Source: Catellatospora citrea
Lineage (GTDB): Bacteria > Actinomycetota > Actinomycetes > Mycobacteriales > Micromonosporaceae
Assembly (NCBI RefSeq): GCF_003610235.1
Contig: NZ_RAPR01000001.1
Location: 5,704,001-5,768,000, forward strand
Length of the DNA stretch: 64,000 nt
Direction of reading: 5' to 3'
Shown piece after piece: positions 17,629-25,464 of this stretch. The notes beneath the pieces are model-generated. The model was given only the letters and a program-made list of their open reading frames with translations. It was not told the DNA's origin and searched no databases. Within the stretch, counting starts at the first letter, position 1; each line of letters starts with the position of its first letter. The position numbers and the translations under genes were made by a program.

Positions 17629-17862
17629 GTACGTTCCCCCGCATGTTTGCGACATGAGTCGGCCGCGTCCGAGCGCGCGATGAATGCGCAGCTCACGGCC
17701 TCGTGCTAGTTGTATCGCAGGGCGGACCGGTGATCGTCGCGACGCGCAGCGGCCGCCGCCGGCCGGATCGTCGCCGAAGGTTGCCGGGGTATTGCCGAAC
17801 CGTGAACGTGCCCGCATGATGACGGAACTTCGACGTGCACCGCGTACGAGAGTGAGGCGACG

Positions 17863-19413
17863 ATGCCCTTTTCCAGCCCCCTGGCCGACGTCGAGATCCC
17901 CGAGGTCTCCGTCCCCCAGCTCGTCATCGGACCGGCGGCGGCGCGGGGCGACCATCCCGCGCTGATCGACGGCCGCACCGGGCAGACGCTGACGTACGCG
18001 CAGCTGGCGCACATGGTGGACCGGCTCGCCGCCGGGCTGGCCGAAGCCGGGCTGCGCCCCGGTGACGTGCTGGCCCTGTTCAGCCCCAACACGCTGCTCT
18101 ACCCGGTGGTCTTCCACGCCGCGCTGGCCGCGGGGGCCACGGTCACCACCGTCAACGCGCTGGCCACCGAGAAGGACCTGACCACCCAGCTCAGCGACTC
18201 CGGCGCGAAGCTGCTCGTCACCGTGTCGCCGTTCCTCGACCGCGCCATGGCCGCGGCCGCACACGTGCAGGAGATCCTCGTCTGCGACACCGCCGAGGGG
18301 CACCGCTCGGTGCAGGAGCTGATGGCCACCACCGCGCCCGCGCCCGCCGTGGTGCTCGACCCGGCCACCGCGCTGGCCGTGCTGCCGTACTCCAGCGGCA
18401 CCACCGGTGTGGCCAAGGGCGTCATGCTCACCCACCGCAACCTGGTCGCCAACATCGCGCAGACCCAGCAGGTGGTCAAGTACGACCCCGCCGACCGGGT
18501 GCTGGCCGTGCTGCCGTTCTTCCACATCTACGGCCTGACCGTGCTGATGAACATGGCGCTGTCGAAGGGCGCGACCCTGGTCGTGCTGCCGCGCTTCGAC
18601 CTGGTCGAGTTCCTGACCGCGATGGCCGACCAGAAGGTCAGCCGGGCGTTCGTCGCGCCGCCGATCGTGCTGGCGCTGGCCAAGCACCCGCTGGTCGACC
18701 AGTACGACCTGTCCGCGCTGCAGGTCGTGTTCTCCGGCGCGGCCCCGCTCGACGGCGACCTGGCGCAGGCCTGCGCGGCCCGGCTGGGCTGCCTGGTGCA
18801 GCAGGGCTACGGCATGACCGAGCTGTCGCCGGTCTCGCACGCGCAGTCGCACGGCGACACCCGGGTCAAGCCCGGCACGGTCGGCCCGCTGATCCCGAAC
18901 ACGCTGGCCCGGGTGGTCGACGTGGCCACCGGCGACGACCTCGGCGTCGGCGAGCCCGGCGAACTGTGGATCAAGGGCCCGCAGGTGATGCAGGGCTACC
19001 TGGGCCGCCGCGAGGACACCGATGCCACCGTCGACGCTGACGGCTGGCTGCACACCGGCGACGTCGGCCTCGTCGACGCCGACGGTGACTGGTTCATCGT
19101 CGACCGGGTCAAGGAGCTGATCAAGTACAAGGGCTACCAGGTGCCGCCGGCCGAGCTGGAGGCGGTGCTGCTGGGCCACCCGCAGATCGCCGACGCGGCG
19201 GTGGTCGCCGGCCACGACGCCGACGGCGAGGAGATCCCGCACGCCTTCGTCGCCGCGGCCCCCGGCGCCGGGCTCACCGCCCAGGACGTCAAGGACTACG
19301 TCGCCGAACGCGTCGCCCCGTACAAGCGGGTCCGCGCCGTCACCTTCGTCGACGCCATCCCCAAGAGCGCCTCCGGCAAGATCCTCCGCAAGGACCTCCG
19401 CGCCCAGCTCTGA
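17863..19413 (+). CDS. 4-coumarate-CoA ligase-like AMP-forming acyl-CoA synthetase
   Basis: A 516-residue ANL-superfamily enzyme. The ATP-binding motif is YSSGTTGVAKGV, the adenylate motif QGYGMTE, and the hinge/A8 region LHTGDVG with VDRVKELIKYKGYQV, plus the C-terminal catalytic Lys in PKSASGKILRKDL. These fit the 4CL/long-chain branch that activates aryl or acyl carboxylates to CoA thioesters. The exact substrate is not readable. GTGAGG precedes the ATG. It is monocistronic and divergent from the RCC1 gene across 234 bp; a GAAGGGCACC palindrome starts 8 nt after its stop. Confidence 0.93.
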   Translation: MPFSSPLADVEIPEVSVPQLVIGPAAARGDHPALIDGRTGQTLTYAQLAHMVDRLAAGLAEAGLRPGDVLALFSPNTLLYPVVFHAALAAGATVTTVNALATEKDLTTQLSDSGAKLLVTVSPFLDRAMAAAAHVQEILVCDTAEGHRSVQELMATTAPAPAVVLDPATALAVLPYSSGTTGVAKGVMLTHRNLVANIAQTQQVVKYDPADRVLAVLPFFHIYGLTVLMNMALSKGATLVVLPRFDLVEFLTAMADQKVSRAFVAPPIVLALAKHPLVDQYDLSALQVVFSGAAPLDGDLAQACAARLGCLVQQGYGMTELSPVSHAQSHGDTRVKPGTVGPLIPNTLARVVDVATGDDLGVGEPGELWIKGPQVMQGYLGRREDTDATVDADGWLHTGDVGLVDADGDWFIVDRVKELIKYKGYQVPPAELEAVLLGHPQIADAAVVAGHDADGEEIPHAFVAAAPGAGLTAQDVKDYVAERVAPYKRVRAVTFVDAIPKSASGKILRKDLRAQL

Positions 19414-19420
19414 GGGGCTG

Positions 19421-19464
19421 GGAAGGGCACCTTCTTAGCGCCTCGCATGAGAAGGTGCCCTTCC
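19421..19464. repeat. Intergenic palindrome, GAAGGGCACC family copy 1
   Basis: Perfect 15-bp arms (GGAAGGGCACCTTCT at 19421-19435, complement 19450-19464) and a 14-nt loop, 8 nt after the acyl-CoA ligase stop. Family members recur at 20543, 59665 and 59755. Confidence 0.9.
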
Positions 19465-19530
19465 CCATCTATCGGACACAGGGGTATCCCGGCTGCGTGG
19501 TCACCCAGGGTGCAGGACTAGCGTGACCAG

Positions 19531-20511
19531 GTGTTCGCCGCGTTCGCTCCGATCTGGATGATCACCGCCCTGGGTTGGGGCACCATGCGGTTCGGGGTGC
19601 TGACCCGGGCCACCCAGCAGGCGCTGGCGAACTTCACCTTCGTCATCGCGATCCCGTGCGTGCTGTTCACCTCGCTGGTCAAGGTGCCGCTCGGGGACCT
19701 GCCACTGCGCCCGCTGGCGGCGATCGCGGCGAGCACACTGCTGATCGGGCTGTCGGTGTACTTCGTCGCGCGGCGGCTGATGCCCGGCCCCGACGGCGAC
19801 CGGGTCATCGCGGCGATGGCGTCGGCGTACCTCAACGCGGGCAACCTCGGCGTGCCGGTCGCGGTGTACGTCCTCGACGACGTTTCGCTGATCATGGCGG
19901 TGCTGGTCTTCCAGACCATGCTGCTGACCCCGCTGATCGTCGGCCGCCTCGATGCCTCCGCGCACCGGGCCGACGCCGACCGGCGTGCCGCCGAGACCGC
20001 CGACGGGGCCGCGGGCCCGGCTGACGGCACCGTGTCGCGCTGGCGGCGGCTGGCGATGCTGCCGCTGCGTACCCCCGTGATCCTGGGGTCGATGGCCGGG
20101 GTGACCGCGAGCGCGGCCGGGTGGCTGCCGCCGGAGTGGCTGCTGCGGCCGTTGGAGCTGCTGGGCGGGGCGGCGGTGCCGGCGGCACTGTTCGCGCTGG
20201 GCATGTCGCTGCATCAGAGCGACGCGTCGTCGTGGCGGCTGCCGGGCCGGGAGGTGACCGTGGCGGTGCTGCTGAAGGTGGTCGCGCAGCCGGTGGCGGC
20301 GTACCTGATCGGGCGTTACCTGCTCGACCTCGACGGCGCGGCGCTGCTGGCGGTCACCCTGGTCGCGGGCCTGCCGACGGCGCAGAACACCTTCGTGTAC
20401 GCGTCGGAGTTCCGCGCCTCGACCGCGCTGAGCCGGGACGCGATCCTGTTCTCCAGCCTGCTGTCGATGGGCACCCTGACGCTGATCCTCTGGCTGCTCG
20501 GCCCGGCCTGA
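19531..20511 (+). CDS. AEC family transporter (auxin efflux carrier type)
   Basis: A 326-residue membrane protein from a GTG start with about ten hydrophobic helices in two halves. The motif ASAYLNAGNLGVPVAVYVL in helix 4 and GLPTAQNTFVYASEF in helix 9 carry the conserved Asn/Pro discontinuities of the AEC/bile-acid-transporter fold. Substrates in bacteria are usually organic or amino acids such as malate; here unknown. A charged loop at about residues 145-170 links the halves. It lies between two palindromes of the same family. Confidence 0.88.
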   Translation: MFAAFAPIWMITALGWGTMRFGVLTRATQQALANFTFVIAIPCVLFTSLVKVPLGDLPLRPLAAIAASTLLIGLSVYFVARRLMPGPDGDRVIAAMASAYLNAGNLGVPVAVYVLDDVSLIMAVLVFQTMLLTPLIVGRLDASAHRADADRRAAETADGAAGPADGTVSRWRRLAMLPLRTPVILGSMAGVTASAAGWLPPEWLLRPLELLGGAAVPAALFALGMSLHQSDASSWRLPGREVTVAVLLKVVAQPVAAYLIGRYLLDLDGAALLAVTLVAGLPTAQNTFVYASEFRASTALSRDAILFSSLLSMGTLTLILWLLGPA

Positions 20512-20542
20512 CGCGTCCTGCCTGCTCGCGCACGGTCCGGTG

Positions 20543-20585
20543 TTAAGAAGGTGCCCTTGCGCTACAGATAGCGATGCCCCTTCCT
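20543..20585. repeat. Degenerate palindrome, GAAGGGCACC family copy 2
   Basis: TTAAGAAGGTGCCCTT (20543-20558) is a full family half-site; the opposite arm (GCCCCTTCC, 20576-20584) is decayed. The middle keeps a CGCTA-CAGA-TAGCG hairpin. It lies 32 bp after the AEC gene stop. Confidence 0.7.
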
Positions 20586-20750
20586 TTCCTCGCGGGGGCG
20601 GGTGATGATGGGGGGCGGAGTTGGGCGTTGCCGTGCGGAGGGCAGAACCATTCGGTTCGCACGGGCAGCGCGAGGCCGTGACGTCTGTCGTAGCCGGGTC
20701 CGGGCAGAAACCTGCACGTAGACCATGCACAGACGTCCCAAGGAGACGCG

Positions 20751-22214
20751 TTGACCCCCGATCTCACGTCATCGCCGCGCCATCGTCGCCGCCGTGACCG
20801 CCGCCTGGTCGCGCTAGGCGCGGCCGCCGCGATGACCGCCGCCACCGCGCTGGCCGGTGTGCTGCTGGCCACCACCGAAGCCTCGGCCGGCACACTGACC
20901 GGCAGCTTCTACCGCGACCCCACGTCCGCCGTGAACCAATGGCTCGCGGCCAACCCGAACGACTCCCGAGCGTCGCTGATCAGCCAGCGTATCGGCAGCC
21001 AGCCGCAGGCGCGCTGGTTCGCGTCGTACAACCAGAGCACGATCCAGTCGCAGGTCACGTCGTACGTGAACGCCGCGAACAGCGTGAACCAGATCCCGGT
21101 GCTGGTGCCGTACATGCTGCCCAACCGCGACTGCGGCGGGGCGAGCGCGGGCGGCGCCCCGAACATCAGCGCGTACCGGACCTGGATCGACAGCTTCGCC
21201 GCGGGCCTCGGCACGCGCACCGCCGTGATCATCCTGGAGCCGGACTCGCTGGCCCTGCAGACCTGCCTGTCGTCGACCGAGAAGGCCGACCGCAACTCCG
21301 CGATCAGCTACGCGGTGACGAAGTTCAAGCAGGTCAACCCGAGTGCGAAGGTGTACCTCGACGCGGGCCACTCGGCCTGGAACAGCGCCGCCGACACCGC
21401 CTCGCGGCTGCAGGCGGCGGGTGTGGCCAACGCGGCCGGGTTCTACTCCAACGCGTCCAACTTCCGCTGGACCGCCGACGAGGTCAACTTCGGCCGCAAC
21501 GTGCTCAACGCCCTGGGCAACAGCAACCTGCACCAGGTCATCGACACCGCCCGCAACGGCAAGGGCGCGCTGGGCAGCGAGTGGTGCGACCCGGCGGGCC
21601 GGGGCACCGGGCAGGCGCCGACGACCGCCACCAACGAGGCGACCGTCGACGCCTTCGTCTGGATCAAGCCGCCGGGTGAGGCGGACGGCTGTGCCGCGGC
21701 CGCGGGGCAGTTCGTGCCGGACCTGGCGTACTCGCTGGCGCAGAACGGCATCGTGACCAGCCCGCCGCCGAGCCCGTCCACGGTGCCGTCGCCGTCGGTG
21801 TCCCCGTCGCGGCCGCCGTCGCCCTCGGCTTCGCCGTCCGCGCCGCCGTCCCCGTCGGCCTCGCCGTCCACCCCGCCGTCGCCCTCGCCCAGCCAGGGCA
21901 CGGGTTCCTGCTCGGTGAGCTACCGGGTGGACAGCCAGTGGAACAACGGCTTCGTCGCCTCGGTGGTCATCACCAACCGCGGCCCGGCGCTCAGCTCGTG
22001 GACGCTGACCTGGACCTACGCCGGCAACCAGGCGGTCACCAACGCCTGGAACGCCACCGTCACGGCCAGCGGGGCGAACGTCACGGCCCGCAACGTCGCG
22101 CACAACGGCAGCATCGGCACCGGCGGGACGGCGAGCTTCGGCTTCCAGGCGACCTACAGCGGGACCAACACCAACCCGACCGTCTTCAAGCTGAACAACG
22201 TCACCTGCAGCTGA
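20751..22214 (+). CDS. Secreted GH6 cellulase with C-terminal CBM2
   Basis: A 487-residue exported enzyme from a TTG start with AGGAG 6 nt upstream. Arg-rich N-terminus (RHRRRRDRR) then a hydrophobic core ending near ATTEASA suggests a Sec or possibly Tat signal of about 46 residues. The GH6 domain (about 48-340) has Asp127 in NRDCGG and general acid Asp165 in ILEPDSL, plus KPPGEADG. A Pro/Ser linker (about 343-383) joins a CBM2 (385-487) with exposed Trp residues and terminal Cys pair. It hydrolyses cellulose internally or to cellobiose. The beta-glucoside importer locus lies 6 kb downstream. No TGAGAGCG operator was seen upstream. Confidence 0.95.
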   Translation: MTPDLTSSPRHRRRRDRRLVALGAAAAMTAATALAGVLLATTEASAGTLTGSFYRDPTSAVNQWLAANPNDSRASLISQRIGSQPQARWFASYNQSTIQSQVTSYVNAANSVNQIPVLVPYMLPNRDCGGASAGGAPNISAYRTWIDSFAAGLGTRTAVIILEPDSLALQTCLSSTEKADRNSAISYAVTKFKQVNPSAKVYLDAGHSAWNSAADTASRLQAAGVANAAGFYSNASNFRWTADEVNFGRNVLNALGNSNLHQVIDTARNGKGALGSEWCDPAGRGTGQAPTTATNEATVDAFVWIKPPGEADGCAAAAGQFVPDLAYSLAQNGIVTSPPPSPSTVPSPSVSPSRPPSPSASPSAPPSPSASPSTPPSPSPSQGTGSCSVSYRVDSQWNNGFVASVVITNRGPALSSWTLTWTYAGNQAVTNAWNATVTASGANVTARNVAHNGSIGTGGTASFGFQATYSGTNTNPTVFKLNNVTCS

Positions 22215-22219
22215 CGACT

Positions 22220-22258
22220 GCGGAAAGGCCGGCGCGGAACTCGCGCCGGCCTTTCCGC
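22220..22258 (+). terminator. Strong hairpin terminator after cellulase gene
   Basis: Perfect 17-bp stem (22220-22236 with 22242-22258) and 5-nt loop, 5 nt after the cellulase stop. It contains an AAAGG/CCTTT step but no long T tract. Confidence 0.9.
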
Positions 22259-22389
22259 GTACCCGGCACGGACCGCCGGGCTTAAGGTCGACAGGGCGGA
22301 ACAACCGGCACCGGGGGTGCGTTCGGCCGAACGGACACGAATACGATTCAGGTCCGACGGCGGATGATCCGGTGACAGTGGAGGCAGGC

Positions 22390-22863
22390 ATGGCTAAGGC
22401 ACGTGGACCGCAGGTGGGCGAGGTGGCGCCCGACTTCGAGCTGCCCTCGCAGGGCGGCGAGACGGTGCGGCTCAGCGACTTCCGGGGCAAGCAGACGGTG
22501 GTCCTGTACTTCTACCCCAAGGACAACACCTCCGGCTGCACCGCGGAGGCGTGCTCCTTCCGGGACAGCTACGAGGTCTTCACCGAGGCCGGCGCGCAGG
22601 TCATCGGCGTCAGCTCGGACTCCGTCGAGTCGCACGACGGCTTCGCCCAGCGCTACAAGCTGCCGTTCCTGCTGCTGGCCGACGCCGGCGGCGAGGTCCG
22701 CAAGGCGTACGACGTCCCGTCGACCTTCGGCATCCTGCCCGGCCGGGTCACCTACGTCATCGACCGCGAGGGCGTGGTCCGCCACGTCTTCTCCTCCCAG
22801 GCCAACATCGGCAAGCACGTCTCCGGCGCCCTCACCGTGGTCCAGTCCCTCGCCACCGCCTGA
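22390..22863 (+). CDS. bcp: Thioredoxin-dependent peroxiredoxin (BCP/PrxQ)
   Basis: A 157-residue cytoplasmic peroxidase from the ATG at 22390, chosen over a GTG at 22372 because GTGGAGG lies just upstream. VAPDFELPSQGG opens the fold, and TSGCTAEACSFRD holds the peroxidatic Cys and, five residues on, the resolving Cys, the atypical 2-Cys PrxQ arrangement. YVIDREGVVRHVF is the conserved C-terminal strand. It reduces peroxides with thioredoxin as reductant. It appears monocistronic, with a palindrome about 48 bp downstream. Confidence 0.95.
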   Translation: MAKARGPQVGEVAPDFELPSQGGETVRLSDFRGKQTVVLYFYPKDNTSGCTAEACSFRDSYEVFTEAGAQVIGVSSDSVESHDGFAQRYKLPFLLLADAGGEVRKAYDVPSTFGILPGRVTYVIDREGVVRHVFSSQANIGKHVSGALTVVQSLATA

Positions 22864-22910
22864 CGCCCCGCCCCGCCCCGGGCCGGGCCGGGCCGGGCCG
22901 CCCCGCCCCG

Positions 22911-22979
22911 GGCCGCAACTCTTAAAGAGTCGCGCCTTCCGGCCACCCCCGAGGCCGCGACTCTTCAAGAGTTGCGGCC
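22911..22979. repeat. Intergenic palindrome, GCAACTC family copy B
   Basis: Arms of about 29 nt (22911-22939 and 22951-22979) with a few mismatches. The core GGCCGCAACTCTTAAAGAG matches copies at 8334 and 53624. It follows a low-complexity C/G stretch (22865-22911) after the peroxiredoxin stop. Confidence 0.85.
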
Positions 22980-23115
22980 GAGGTGGGGCGCGGGCCGGCT
23001 TGGCTCGGTCGGTTGATCTCGCCTAGGCTCGTGGCTGGACTTCGAAGGCGAAGGGCAGCGCAGCGTGCCGACGGACCCCTTCGCACGCGGGCCGCCCGGC
23101 GAGGCAGGAAACGAC

Positions 23116-24882
23116 ATGGCGCTGGCCCAGCACCCCCTTGACCACCGCTACCACGGCGAGCACCCAGTGCGCACCGTCGCCTACCTGCTGCGCGAGGACC
23201 GCTGGCGGCTGCTGCTCGGGGTGCTGGCGTTCGCCGTCAAGCACAGCCCGACCTGGCTGCTGCCCCTGGTCACCGCGAACGTCATCGACGTCGTGGTGCG
23301 ACACAAGCCCGTCGAGCAGCTGTGGTGGAACGCGGGCCTGATGGTCGCCTGCCTGAGCCTCAACTACCCGTTCCACGTCCTGTTCGTACGCAACCACAGC
23401 GGCTCCGTCCGCCGCATGGGCACCCGCCTGCGCTCGGCCCTGTGCCGCCGCATGCAGGAGCTGTCCATCGGCTACCACTCCCGCTCGTCGGCCGCGGTGC
23501 TGCAGTCGAAGGTGATCCGCGACGTCGAGGCCATCGAGCAGATGGTGCAGCAGGCCGGCGACGTCGGTGTGGGCGCGCTGATGATGCTGCTCGGCGGGGC
23601 CGTCGTGATCGCGCTGCGGGTCCCGCTGTTCCTGCCGGTCTTCCTGGTGCTGGTGCCCTGCGCGGCGTTCCTGGTGATGAAGCTGCGCAACCGGATGCGC
23701 ACCGACAACGAGTCGTTCCGCCGCGAGGTCGAGCGGCTGTCGTCGCGGGTCGCCGAGATGACCACGCTGATCCCGATCACCCGCGCGCACGGCCTGGAGC
23801 GCGACGCGCTGCGCCGGGTCGACGGCTCGCTGGACCGGGTGCTGCGCGCGGGCCTGCGCCTGGACCTGCTCAACGGCCGCTTCGGGGCGCTGGCCTGGAC
23901 CCAGATGCAGGTGCTGAGCGTGGCCTGCCTGGCCGGGTCGGCGCTGGTCGCCTACTACGGCTGGATCCCGATCACCGAGGGCGACGTGGTGATGCTCAGC
24001 GCGTACTTCACCACGCTGACCGGCTCGGTGATGACGCTGATGAGCCTCGGGCCGATCTTCGTCAAGGGGCTGGAGTCGGTGCGCTCCGCGGGCGAGCTGC
24101 TGCAGGCCCCCGACCTGGAGGTCAACGCGGGCAAGCAGCGGGTCGACGAGGTGCGCGGCGGGGTGCGGTTCGAGAGCGTGGGTTTCGCGTACGACGGCGC
24201 GGCCGGCAGTGCCGTGCGCGACTTCGACCTCGACGTCGCGCCGGGCGAGCGCATCGCGCTGGTCGGCCCGTCGGGCGCGGGCAAGTCCACCATCCTGAAC
24301 CTGGTCATCGGCTTCCTGCGGCCCACCTCCGGCCGCATCTTGCTCGACGGCCGCGACATGGAGACCCTGGACCTGCGCACCTTCCGGCGCTTCGTGTCGG
24401 TGGTGCCGCAGGAGCCGATCCTGTTCGAGGGCAGCATCTTCGACAACGTCACCTACGGCATGGCCGACGTGCCCTTGGAGCGGGTGCGCCAGGCGCTGGC
24501 CGACGCGAACGCGCTGGACTTCGTGGACCAGCTCACCGAGGGCCTGGACACGGTGGTCGGGGAGCGGGGCGCGCGGCTGTCCGGCGGCCAGCGCCAGCGC
24601 CTGGCGATCGCGCGGGCGCTGATCCGCGACCCGCGCGTGCTGATCCTCGACGAGGCCACCTCCGCGCTGGACACCCACTCCGAGGCGCTGATCCAGCAGG
24701 CGATGGAACGGCTGGTCACCGGGCGCACCGTGTTCGTCGTCGCGCACCGGCTCTCCACCATCCGCAACGCCGACCGCATCATCGTGATGCGCGACGGCGG
24801 CATCGAGGAGATCGGTCCGCACGACGAGCTGCTCGACCGCCGCGGCGCGTACGCCCGCCTGCAGTCCACCCAGCTCGCCTGA
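23116..24882 (+). CDS. ABC transporter, fused permease-ATPase (exporter type)
   Basis: Predicted 588 residues from the ATG at 23116 (CAGGAA upstream); the frame opens earlier at 23065. The N-terminal exporter membrane domain (about 25-310) has six helices. The ATPase domain (about 345-588) has Walker A GPSGAGKST, Q-loop VVPQEPILFEG, signature LSGGQRQR, Walker B VLILDEATSALD and the switch His in VAHRLST. It should work as a homodimer or pair with a second half; no partner gene is adjacent. Substrate unknown, probably lipid, peptide or drug. It converges with the small membrane protein gene, the stops 6 bp apart. Confidence 0.93.
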   Translation: MALAQHPLDHRYHGEHPVRTVAYLLREDRWRLLLGVLAFAVKHSPTWLLPLVTANVIDVVVRHKPVEQLWWNAGLMVACLSLNYPFHVLFVRNHSGSVRRMGTRLRSALCRRMQELSIGYHSRSSAAVLQSKVIRDVEAIEQMVQQAGDVGVGALMMLLGGAVVIALRVPLFLPVFLVLVPCAAFLVMKLRNRMRTDNESFRREVERLSSRVAEMTTLIPITRAHGLERDALRRVDGSLDRVLRAGLRLDLLNGRFGALAWTQMQVLSVACLAGSALVAYYGWIPITEGDVVMLSAYFTTLTGSVMTLMSLGPIFVKGLESVRSAGELLQAPDLEVNAGKQRVDEVRGGVRFESVGFAYDGAAGSAVRDFDLDVAPGERIALVGPSGAGKSTILNLVIGFLRPTSGRILLDGRDMETLDLRTFRRFVSVVPQEPILFEGSIFDNVTYGMADVPLERVRQALADANALDFVDQLTEGLDTVVGERGARLSGGQRQRLAIARALIRDPRVLILDEATSALDTHSEALIQQAMERLVTGRTVFVVAHRLSTIRNADRIIVMRDGGIEEIGPHDELLDRRGAYARLQSTQLA

Positions 24883-24888
24883 GCCGGC

Positions 24889-25308
24889 TCAGTCCGCCGG
24901 GGCCGCGACCCACAGCGCCACCGGCAGCAGCACGCCCACCACGAGCGGGACGAGGCCGGCGGCCCAGTCCGGGCCGCTGAGGACGCCGCGGTGGCCGGCG
25001 TGGAACGCCAGGTGCAGCGTGCCGAAGATGGCCGCGCCGGCCAGCGCCAGCCGGGCCACGGCCCGCCGGTAGCGCACCGCGGGCACCGCCAGCAGCACGC
25101 CGAGGGTGAGGAAGGTCGCCCCGAGGTCCACGACGAGGTGCTCGTTGTACGGCGGGTAGCCGGCCGTCCAGCGCTGCCCGAAGCCGGGGAACGTGCTGAA
25201 GAAGGGGTACGGGGCGGCGTACGCCCACAGGCCCCACCACAGGTGCACCACCGCCGCGCCCGCCAGTCCGAGCCGGACGATCAGCCGCCGCGTGTCCCGC
25301 TCGCTCAT
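24889..25308 (-). CDS. Small four-helix membrane protein (unknown)
   Basis: A 139-residue protein with about four hydrophobic helices and a His-containing segment (GTLHLAFHAGHRG). I recognise no family. It starts inside the mini-ORF repeat: ATGAGCGAGCGG gives MSER, the same first codons as the mini-ORFs, and its ATG overlaps the stop of the mini-ORF at 25305-25379. It is therefore translationally linked, through two mini-ORFs, to the disulfide reductase gene upstream. Convergent with the ABC exporter. Confidence 0.72.
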   Translation of the reverse strand: MSERDTRRLIVRLGLAGAAVVHLWWGLWAYAAPYPFFSTFPGFGQRWTAGYPPYNEHLVVDLGATFLTLGVLLAVPAVRYRRAVARLALAGAAIFGTLHLAFHAGHRGVLSGPDWAAGLVPLVVGVLLPVALWVAAPAD

Positions 25309-25379
25309 GCCCGCTCCTCGCTCCGCTCGTCGCAGGCATGTCGACTGAGGTCATGATTCGCTCGCTGGCGCTCGCTCAT
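25305..25379 (-). CDS. Mini-ORF copy 1 of tandem pair (DERSEE family)
   Basis: Twenty-four codons, MSERQRANHDLS to DERSEERA, whose TGA overlaps the ATG of the small membrane protein (ATGA) and whose own ATG overlaps the stop of the second copy. GAGGAG lies 5 nt before the next ATG. The unit is a 71-bp tandem repeat. Confidence 0.5.
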   Translation of the reverse strand: MSERQRANHDLSRHACDERSEERA

Positions 25380-25450
25380 GCCCGCTCCTCGCTCCGCTCG
25401 TCGCAGGCATGTCCACTGAGGTCATGATTCGCTCGCTGGCGCTCGCTCAT
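25309..25450. repeat. 71-bp tandem duplication carrying the mini-ORF
   Basis: Two adjacent 71-bp units (25309-25379 and 25380-25450) identical except at one position. Because 71 is 24 codons plus stop minus the 4-nt ATGA overlap, duplication preserves coupling exactly. Confidence 0.95.
25376..25450 (-). CDS. Mini-ORF copy 2 of tandem pair (DERSEE family)
   Basis: Same length as copy 1 and different at one base only (Gly instead of Arg at residue 13). It begins 14 nt after the disulfide reductase stop, and its stop overlaps the ATG of copy 1. The near identity implies a recent duplication. Confidence 0.5.
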   Translation of the reverse strand: MSERQRANHDLSGHACDERSEERA

Positions 25451-25464
25451 GCCCGGAGTGTGCC

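Noticed and set aside
17629..19242. Frame extension upstream of the RCC1 protein giving 960 residues
   Set aside because: It lies antisense to the acyl-CoA ligase and lacks any domain; the signal peptide and Shine-Dalgarno fix the RCC1 start at 17628.
22862..22911. C/G-rich run after the peroxiredoxin gene as a possible structured RNA
   Set aside because: Simple CCCCG and GGGCC repeats fold many ways by composition alone; no conserved RNA family features.
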